Part shown: positions 31,487 through 36,461 of the stretch, in pieces
Layout: each line of letters starts with the position of its first letter
Position numbering within the stretch: position 1 is the stretch's first letter
From: Acidimicrobiaceae bacterium
Lineage (GTDB): Bacteria; Actinomycetota; Acidimicrobiia; Acidimicrobiales; RAAP-2
Assembly: GCA_003132305.1 (NCBI GenBank)
Contig: PKXJ01000022.1
Span: 10,101-46,561, forward strand
DNA: 36,461 nt
Direction: 5' to 3'
Notes under the pieces: model-generated
What the model was told of the DNA's origin: nothing
The model's database searches: none
The model's input: only the letters and a program-made list of their open reading frames with translations
Program-made: the position numbers and the translations under genes

Positions 31487-32953
31487 CTACCCCCTACTCG
31501 GTGCCTTCCAAAGAGGTAACGGCCAAGGGCTTTCGTCGAGGACAGATCTCTCTATCTGACGAGCGGCTTCGATCATCGTCCACTCACTGTGGGGACGGCC
31601 AACGATGGCCAAGCCCACCGGGAGTCCGTGGATGAGTCCGATGGGTAAGCACATGATCGGCCAACCGGCAATCGCTGGCGCCATCGTGGCGGGACTCGCG
31701 GGTCCCGGATGGCCACCCACGCTGAGGTCGCTCTTCCAACTCGGTCCGTACGCCGGCGCGATGACGAGGTCGACACCCTCAAGACCTGGCGTCAGGCACG
31801 TATCCACGGCCCAGGCGAGATTCCTCCTTCGCGCTTCGGCGTACTCCGGACCATGGCGGCCCCCGCTCTTGACGGCGGCGAGGAAGTTCTCGTGCCCGAA
31901 GTAGAGCTGTTCTCGTTCACTGTTCTCGTCCTCGTACGCAATGACGTCTTCGAGCGACTTGACGCCACGGCCCGGTCGATCTCGTAGGTACGCGTTCAAG
32001 TCGTCGTACAACTCACCAAAGAGAACGGCCTCTTCGTCACTTCCTTCTTGTTCACCCGGCAGCGCCAGTTCGCGCTCGGTGATGGCCAGACCACCGGCTC
32101 GAAGAGTCCGCACGACGTGGTCAAAGAGTTCATCGGTTTGGGGGTGTCCCGTCCGCCAGTTCGACGCGACGACGAACGTCGGCGACGCCGTGTCGTTGGG
32201 CGGAGCGCTCTGGGCGAGGATGCCGTAGAGCAGCGCCACGTCACCAACACTTCGTCCCATGGGACCGGGACTGTCTTGGCTCGAACTGATCGGTACCACG
32301 TACTTCGTGGGCACGGCGCCCACGGTGGGCTTAAGACCAACGACGCCGTTCACCGACGCGGGGCAAACGATCGAACCATCGGTCTCGGTGCCTACCGCGA
32401 GTGGTGCGAGTCCGGCCGCGAGTGCGGCGCCGGAACCCGATGACGATCCACCGGCGGAACGATCGAGTGCCCACGGGTTGGCGACGAGACCTCCGCTCGC
32501 GGAGTAGCCACTCGTCGAACGCGGAGAGCGAATATTCGCCCACTCGCTGAGATTGGTACTGCCGAGAACGATCGCTCCCGCGTCGCGCAGTCGTGTCACC
32601 AACGTGGCGTCACGACTTAGTCGACCGAGCAGTGACGTTGATCCCGCAACCCCCGGCAGTCCCAGTGCTTCGATGTTGTCTTTGATCAGCACCGGCACCC
32701 CGTGCAGGGCGCCGCGCGTGTTTCCCTTCGAGCGTTCGTCGTCGCGTGCGATCGCCACCTCGCGCGCGTCGGCACTGATCGCGGCGACCGCGTTCAGTGC
32801 GATGGTGGTACTCGGCGCGTCGATCGACGCGATGCGCTCAAGACAGTTGTCGACGAGTTCAACTGACGTCAGGGAGCCTCTAGCCAATTGTCGCGCAATC
32901 TCTTCAGCCGGAAGCATCGCAAGTCGCGCGCTCGATTCGTGCGGTTCAGTCAT
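31487..32953 (-). CDS. Amidase signature family hydrolase
   Basis: 488 aa. The Ser-cisSer-Lys triad is clear: Lys91 in VLIKDN, cis-Ser170 in GGSSSGSG, nucleophile Ser194 in TETDGSIVCPAS. LHGVPVLIKDNIEALGLPGV and NLSEWANIRS complete the signature, and PTVGAVPTKYVVP follows. Members hydrolyse a wide range of amides, including glutamyl-tRNA; the absence of neighbouring gatB/gatC and the sequence favour a catabolic amidase rather than GatA. ATG 32953 has TAGAAT six bases upstream and no ribosome binding site. Confidence 0.93.
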   Translation of the reverse strand: MTEPHESSARLAMLPAEEIARQLARGSLTSVELVDNCLERIASIDAPSTTIALNAVAAISADAREVAIARDDERSKGNTRGALHGVPVLIKDNIEALGLPGVAGSTSLLGRLSRDATLVTRLRDAGAIVLGSTNLSEWANIRSPRSTSGYSASGGLVANPWALDRSAGGSSSGSGAALAAGLAPLAVGTETDGSIVCPASVNGVVGLKPTVGAVPTKYVVPISSSQDSPGPMGRSVGDVALLYGILAQSAPPNDTASPTFVVASNWRTGHPQTDELFDHVVRTLRAGGLAITERELALPGEQEGSDEEAVLFGELYDDLNAYLRDRPGRGVKSLEDVIAYEDENSEREQLYFGHENFLAAVKSGGRHGPEYAEARRRNLAWAVDTCLTPGLEGVDLVIAPAYGPSWKSDLSVGGHPGPASPATMAPAIAGWPIMCLPIGLIHGLPVGLAIVGRPHSEWTMIEAARQIERSVLDESPWPLPLWKAPSRG

Positions 32954-32959
32954 GGTGAA

Positions 32960-32965
32960 ATTCTA
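32960..32965 (-). promoter_or_regulatory. -10 box of a leaderless promoter for the amidase gene
   Basis: Minus-strand TAGAAT (5/6 to consensus), six bases, then ATG (32953). The clearest single case of the leaderless pattern after the XRE promoter. Confidence 0.5.
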
Positions 32966-33233
32966 GAAGGACCCGCGACGGTCGCCCACTCTCTCTACGA
33001 GTCTCACTCTTGTCCTCGACCGTGAACGCGGTGGAGCAAGAACGAACGAGACTGCCAAGAGCGGCACGGAGTACGTGGCCCCGACGATGAACTCGCCTCA
33101 AACGAAGTCAGCGGTGACGGAGATGGTATTATTTTCGTGAGAACCGGTCCATCAAAGTCGACCGAGCGGTTCTGCGGGGGCTGGAGTTTCGAGTTGAGAG
33201 CGTCCCCGGGCGCGGAGTGACTGGGAGGTCAGC

Positions 33234-34115
33234 GTGCGAAAGATGATGGCCGTTGGATTAGTCGCCGCCTCGTTGGGACTGGCGTCGTGTGGGGCCAAGG
33301 CTTCCCCGGACCAAACAGTCTCCTCACTCGGCGCGTCACCGGACCTGCAGCTGCACTTCACCGGCACGGTCTCCGGACCGGGAACCGCCAAAGCCCAGAG
33401 CGCGCTCAACGCCCTATCTATCGACATGAACTACTCGAATCCCACGGGTGCCGCGCTCTCACAGTCCAACGGAACGGCGAACGCCGAGATTATTGTCAAC
33501 ACCGGAACTCAACCGTTGGCTGACGTCCGAGTGATCGACTCCAACGTCTACGTGTTGATCAATGTCTCGGCCGTCACCAACATCCCTGGCGTCAATCTGC
33601 CGGCCACTGAGGTCACTTCACTCCAACTCCTTCTGGGAGGACGCTGGTTCGAGTTCCCGAAGAGCCTTCTCGACACGCTGGCCCCCACCCCCTCGGCGAC
33701 GGCCGAGGCCCAGTCCGTGAAGGACGCCGCGGCGGCGCGAGCAATATTCGACGAACTTTCCAACCTCATCTCAACCACCAACTACACGACGTTGCCCAAT
33801 GGCGGGTACTCGCAGACCGGAACGCTCCTGTCCGTCGCGAACGCCGTACTTCCAACCATCGAGAGTCTGAGCGGCCGCCAGATCCCCACCACTTTGCTCA
33901 AGGGTACGTACACGCTCACCGTCACGGGGTCGGGTTCCGCCGCCACCGCAGGGTCAATCGCCATCACCGGTCCGAGCAGCGTCACGGGCGACGGGAACGC
34001 CAGCGTTGGGCTTACGGTCAGCGTCGCGCACGCCAGCGACAGCATCGACGCGCCCACGGGCGCCACCGTCATAACGCAGTCGCTCTTGCAGGGTCTGATC
34101 TCGCAAGCGGGCTAA
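33234..34115 (+). CDS. Lipoprotein, LppX/LprG-like in layout
   Basis: 293 aa from GTG 33234 with GGGAGG five bases upstream. Lipobox: MAVGLVAASLGLASCGAK. The body alternates strands and short helices: LQLHFTGTVSGPGTAKAQSA, IDMNYSNPTG, NVYVLINVSAVTNIPGVNLP, GGRWFEFPKSLLD and LKGTYTLTVTGSGSAATAGS, recalling the half-barrel of LppX/LprG-type lipid carriers. Family assignment is weak. A 7-bp stem (AGAACCG 33140-33146 / CGGTTCT 33167-33173) lies in its upstream region. Confidence 0.72.
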   Translation: MRKMMAVGLVAASLGLASCGAKASPDQTVSSLGASPDLQLHFTGTVSGPGTAKAQSALNALSIDMNYSNPTGAALSQSNGTANAEIIVNTGTQPLADVRVIDSNVYVLINVSAVTNIPGVNLPATEVTSLQLLLGGRWFEFPKSLLDTLAPTPSATAEAQSVKDAAAARAIFDELSNLISTTNYTTLPNGGYSQTGTLLSVANAVLPTIESLSGRQIPTTLLKGTYTLTVTGSGSAATAGSIAITGPSSVTGDGNASVGLTVSVAHASDSIDAPTGATVITQSLLQGLISQAG

Positions 34116-34241
34116 ATCCCCGCAGCCCAACCGGGCGCAAAACTGGACGCTCATTTTTCCGTCCTCAACACGAGGAAGAATGTCCGAGAGGGCGTTTGTG
34201 TTGAGCGGAGCCGTGAACCGTCCTCACGAGTACTCGGTCGA

Positions 34242-34247
34242 TAATCT
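34242..34247 (+). promoter_or_regulatory. -10 box of a leaderless promoter for the small membrane protein pair
   Basis: TAATCT, six bases (GGCCCC), then GTG (34254). Confidence 0.45.
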
Positions 34248-34253
34248 GGCCCC

Positions 34254-34685
34254 GTGAAGGGTGTCGTCATCGCCGGGCTGGTCACAATCGCCTACGCGTG
34301 GTGGCTGACGGCGGTTGCTCCCTTTTCGTGGCTTTCGTACACCTTGATCGCGCTGCCCTCTCTCATGGCGATCGGCCTCTACGTCGTTTGGGGCGCCTAC
34401 TCGCCTCGACGAGCAGATATTGCGTCGTACTACCGGTCACGATCTCAAAACGCCTCGCTGTCGAGCGTCACGCCGTGGCTTATCGTGCTCTTGGGTGCCG
34501 GGGTCCTCGAAACCGTTGGTCTCGCGCTCGGTGGTCGTTCCAAGGCGGTACCCACGCTCAGCACCGCCGTCGACCATCTACTGGTCACGCACGAGGGGCG
34601 AGCGCTCCTCTTCGTGGCGTGGCTGCTGGTGGGGGTGGCGCCACTGTGGCGACTCTGGCAACGGCACCCGCCAAGATCGCCCTGA
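34254..34685 (+). CDS. Small membrane protein, DUF6186-like
   Basis: 143 aa from GTG 34254. Four hydrophobic helices: VIAGLVTIAYAWWLTAV, LSYTLIALPSLMAIGLYVVW, TPWLIVLLGAGVLETVGLAL and ALLFVAWLLVGVAPLWRLW. The order of genes and the short partner downstream resemble actinobacterial DUF6186-type membrane proteins; the family name is from memory. The stop TGA is followed one base later by the next gene's GTG, so the two are translationally linked. Function unknown. Confidence 0.72.
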   Translation: MKGVVIAGLVTIAYAWWLTAVAPFSWLSYTLIALPSLMAIGLYVVWGAYSPRRADIASYYRSRSQNASLSSVTPWLIVLLGAGVLETVGLALGGRSKAVPTLSTAVDHLLVTHEGRALLFVAWLLVGVAPLWRLWQRHPPRSP

Positions 34686-34686
34686 C

Positions 34687-34893
34687 GTGTACGGAACCGT
34701 TGGCTGGCTTTTCTTACTCGTTGTCGGCGTCCTCGTTGAGGTCCTCGCCCGGCGCGAGCCATCGAGAATCTCGACGTCGTCTCAATTTGGCGCGTTGGTG
34801 GCCTCGCGAGTGACTGGTCGCGTGCTCTTAACGCTGCTCTGGCTCTTCATCGGGCTGCATCTCTTCGCGCGCTACACGATTCCGGGCCACTAG
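34687..34893 (+). CDS. Small membrane protein, DUF6186-like (68 aa)
   Basis: Starts GTG 34687, one base after the preceding stop: VYGTVGWLFLLVVGVLVEVL, then ARREP, a linker and VLLTLLWLFIGLHLFARYTI. Two helices with ARR after the first and WLFIGLHLFAR in the second match short DUF6186-like partners. No ribosome binding site of its own, so it depends on the upstream gene. Confidence 0.7.
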   Translation: MYGTVGWLFLLVVGVLVEVLARREPSRISTSSQFGALVASRVTGRVLLTLLWLFIGLHLFARYTIPGH

Positions 34894-35042
34894 CTTGAGA
34901 GTCCCGGCGCCCAGTTCACTTTCGACGGTGTCAATCGTCCTCGTGGAACTTACGAAAGAACTCGAGGAGCGCATCGAGTGCCGGTCATTGTTACGTGGTC
35001 TCGCGATTCGCCGCCGTGTCGCCAGGACGTTAGATTCGATCT

Positions 35043-35564
35043 ATGCCCATTACGCCCGATACCAAGGACTGGACCTGGGTCCTCGAACGGCCCTGTGAAG
35101 CGTGCGGCTTTAACGCCCAGGAGTACCCACCCGAGACCTTTAGTCGAACCATTCGCGAGAACGCGGCGAAGTGGATTCCGGTCCTGGAACGTGACGGTGC
35201 CGCAGTGCGACCGAGTGACGACCGATGGTCGGCCCTCGAGTACGCCTGTCACGTGCGTGACGTCTATCGGGTCTTCGACGAACGACTTCGCTTGATGCTC
35301 GAAGAAGACGGGCCCGTCTTTCAAAATTGGGATCAGGACGAAACCGCCCTCGAGGAACGCTACGAACTTCAAATGCCGGCCATCGTGAGCGGGGAACTCT
35401 TCGACGCCGCCGGTGCGTACGCCGATAGGTTCGACTCCGTCGAGCCGTCGCAGTGGAATCGGTCCGGAACTCGTTCCAACGGCAGCCACTTCACGGTGCA
35501 GTCCCTTGGCACCTACGGCTTGCACGACCCGATGCATCACCTGTGGGACGTGGGAACATTTTGA
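35043..35564 (+). CDS. DinB-superfamily protein
   Basis: 173 aa. WVLERPCEACGFNAQEYPPE, then RWSALEYACHVRDVYRVFDE with the first metal His, QNWDQDETALEERY, and a C-terminal LGTYGLHDPMHHLWDVG carrying the remaining His ligands. This is the DinB_2-like group often annotated as methyltransferase-type or maleylpyruvate-isomerase-related. ATG 35043 has TAGATT six bases upstream (leaderless). Substrate unknown. Confidence 0.88.
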   Translation: MPITPDTKDWTWVLERPCEACGFNAQEYPPETFSRTIRENAAKWIPVLERDGAAVRPSDDRWSALEYACHVRDVYRVFDERLRLMLEEDGPVFQNWDQDETALEERYELQMPAIVSGELFDAAGAYADRFDSVEPSQWNRSGTRSNGSHFTVQSLGTYGLHDPMHHLWDVGTF

Positions 35565-35642
35565 AGAAGCGAACTGGCCGGTTCGAGCTCGCGAGCGAGC
35601 GAGCGAATCGCTGTTGCAATGGTTATGTGCGAGGATGCTTCC

Positions 35643-35876
35643 ATGGGTACTTCCGGAGATAGACCAAGAAAAATGAGGCGCCGCCTGGCCAAGGTGCCCC
35701 GCGGAGCGGAAGCCAACAACATTCAACTCGCTGGCCTGACGAACAGCACTGACAGTGTCCACGGTTCACGCTTGGATCACGACGCGGCTCACGGACGAAG
35801 CGAAAACGTCGGTAGGTTTGGCCGATTCTTCTTGTGGCTCTTAGGCCGACGACGCAAGGATCCCGAGTCCAACTGA
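35643..35876 (+). CDS. Small basic hypothetical protein
   Basis: 77 aa from ATG 35643, with GAGGA seven bases upstream. Basic N-terminus (RPRKMRRRLAKVPRG), polar middle, and a short amphipathic C-terminus GRFGRFFLWLLGRRRK that could lie on the membrane. No family recognised. It ends seven bases before the next gene, so they may share a transcript. Confidence 0.5.
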   Translation: MGTSGDRPRKMRRRLAKVPRGAEANNIQLAGLTNSTDSVHGSRLDHDAAHGRSENVGRFGRFFLWLLGRRRKDPESN

Positions 35877-35883
35877 TTCGCGT

Positions 35884-36461
35884 ATGACGCCGCTTCTTGT
35901 CGTCGTTCTCATCTCCGCGGTGGCCTGCACCTTCGCGTGGATCGCGTCACTCGTTTCCGGTGACACTTCCTGGGTCGATCGAAGCTGGTCGATCGTGCCC
36001 GTGATCTACCTCTGGGTGTTCGCGGCGTACGCGGGACTCTCGAACGCGCGCCTCGACGTCATGGCGATCGTCGTCACCCTGTGGGGCGCGCGCCTCACCT
36101 ACAACTTCGCTCGCAAGGGCGGCTACTCGGGTGTCGAAGACTACCGGTGGCCCGTGCTTCGAGCCAGCATGCGTCCCTGGCAGTTCCAGCTCTTCAACTT
36201 CTTCTTCATCGTCATCTACCAAAACGTGCTTCTCGTACTCATCACGTTGCCCGCGTACACGGCGTACGAGGACCGCGCCCGGACGCCCTACGGTGCACTT
36301 GACGTACTTCTGGGTATCGTCTTCATCGCGTGCACGATTGGCGAGATGATCGCGGACCAGCAGCAGTGGGACTTCCAGAGTCGTAAACGCCTCGAGATCG
36401 ACAGTGGCCATACTCCTCACCGGCAGTTCCTCGAGACCGGCCTCTTTCGCTACTCGCGCCA
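35884..36461 (+). CDS. DUF1295 / steroid 5-alpha-reductase-like membrane protein, 5' part
   Basis: Starts ATG 35884 and runs off the window after 192 codons. Membrane helices LLVVVLISAVACTFAWIASL, VPVIYLWVFAAYAGLS, MAIVVTLWGARLTYNFARKG and FNFFFIVIYQNVLLVLITLP. DUF1295 landmarks: SWVDRSWSIVPV, GARLTYNFARKGGY, EDYRWP, IADQQQWDFQ and ETGLFRYSRH, the start of the conserved C-terminal NADPH-binding region, which lies outside the window. Likely a lipid or steroid-like enoyl reductase; substrate unknown. Confidence 0.88.
   Translation, partial: MTPLLVVVLISAVACTFAWIASLVSGDTSWVDRSWSIVPVIYLWVFAAYAGLSNARLDVMAIVVTLWGARLTYNFARKGGYSGVEDYRWPVLRASMRPWQFQLFNFFFIVIYQNVLLVLITLPAYTAYEDRARTPYGALDVLLGIVFIACTIGEMIADQQQWDFQSRKRLEIDSGHTPHRQFLETGLFRYSR

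Noticed and set aside
35584-35606. GAGC-type tandem repeat between the DinB and small basic protein genes
   Set aside because: Only about four short units; too small to be a CRISPR or functional repeat array.

Overview
This is GC-rich chromosomal DNA from a bacterium that looks actinobacterial. The evidence is a mycothiol-dependent maleylpyruvate isomerase-type protein, families I know mainly from Actinobacteria (DUF3052, DUF6131- and DUF6186-like membrane proteins, nitronate monooxygenases with a Cys-rich tail), frequent GTG/TTG starts, and many starts with a -10 box exactly six bases upstream (leaderless genes). Heme A synthase implies an aerobic respiratory chain. An Acidimicrobiia-like lineage is my guess, not something the sequence proves.

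Layout. 1-5.6 kb is a scarred accessory region. It starts with the tail of an XRE regulator plus a DUF6036 nucleotidyltransferase (toxin-antitoxin-like). Next come an IS30-like transposase remnant that cuts a secreted-protein gene, a zinc-finger methyltransferase, a WbsX-type glycosyltransferase/GH99-like protein and a polytopic membrane protein. The last three look like surface-glycan functions, and two IS3 transposase tails bracket the membrane protein. 5.6-13.6 kb is metabolic and mostly on the minus strand: ctaA overlapping a single-chain indolepyruvate ferredoxin oxidoreductase, a nitronate monooxygenase, a PPOX-fold flavoprotein and a radical SAM/SPASM enzyme. 13.7-16.7 kb has a zinc-ribbon membrane protein, a GNAT acetyltransferase and a complete XRE/DUF6036 pair with a readable autoregulatory promoter. 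17.1-24.1 kb mixes exported proteins, small cytosolic proteins (ASCH, NTF2-like, Tag glycosylase, YjbR-like, DUF1203) and three decayed genes (two VOC proteins and one ABC permease). 24.5-36.5 kb has a membrane Ser/Thr kinase, an NHL-type exported protein, an SDR, an AhpD-like protein, DUF3052, an MDMPI-type protein, two lipoproteins, an amidase, small membrane proteins, a DinB protein and the start of a DUF1295 reductase that runs off the end.

Most noteworthy: the two divergent XRE/DUF6036 modules sharing the same one-base stop/start overlap; the operator-promoter of the complete one, where a perfect inverted repeat covers the spacer and -10 of a leaderless promoter; and the recurring TANNNT-N6-start pattern across unrelated genes. 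No rRNA, tRNA or CRISPR array was found.
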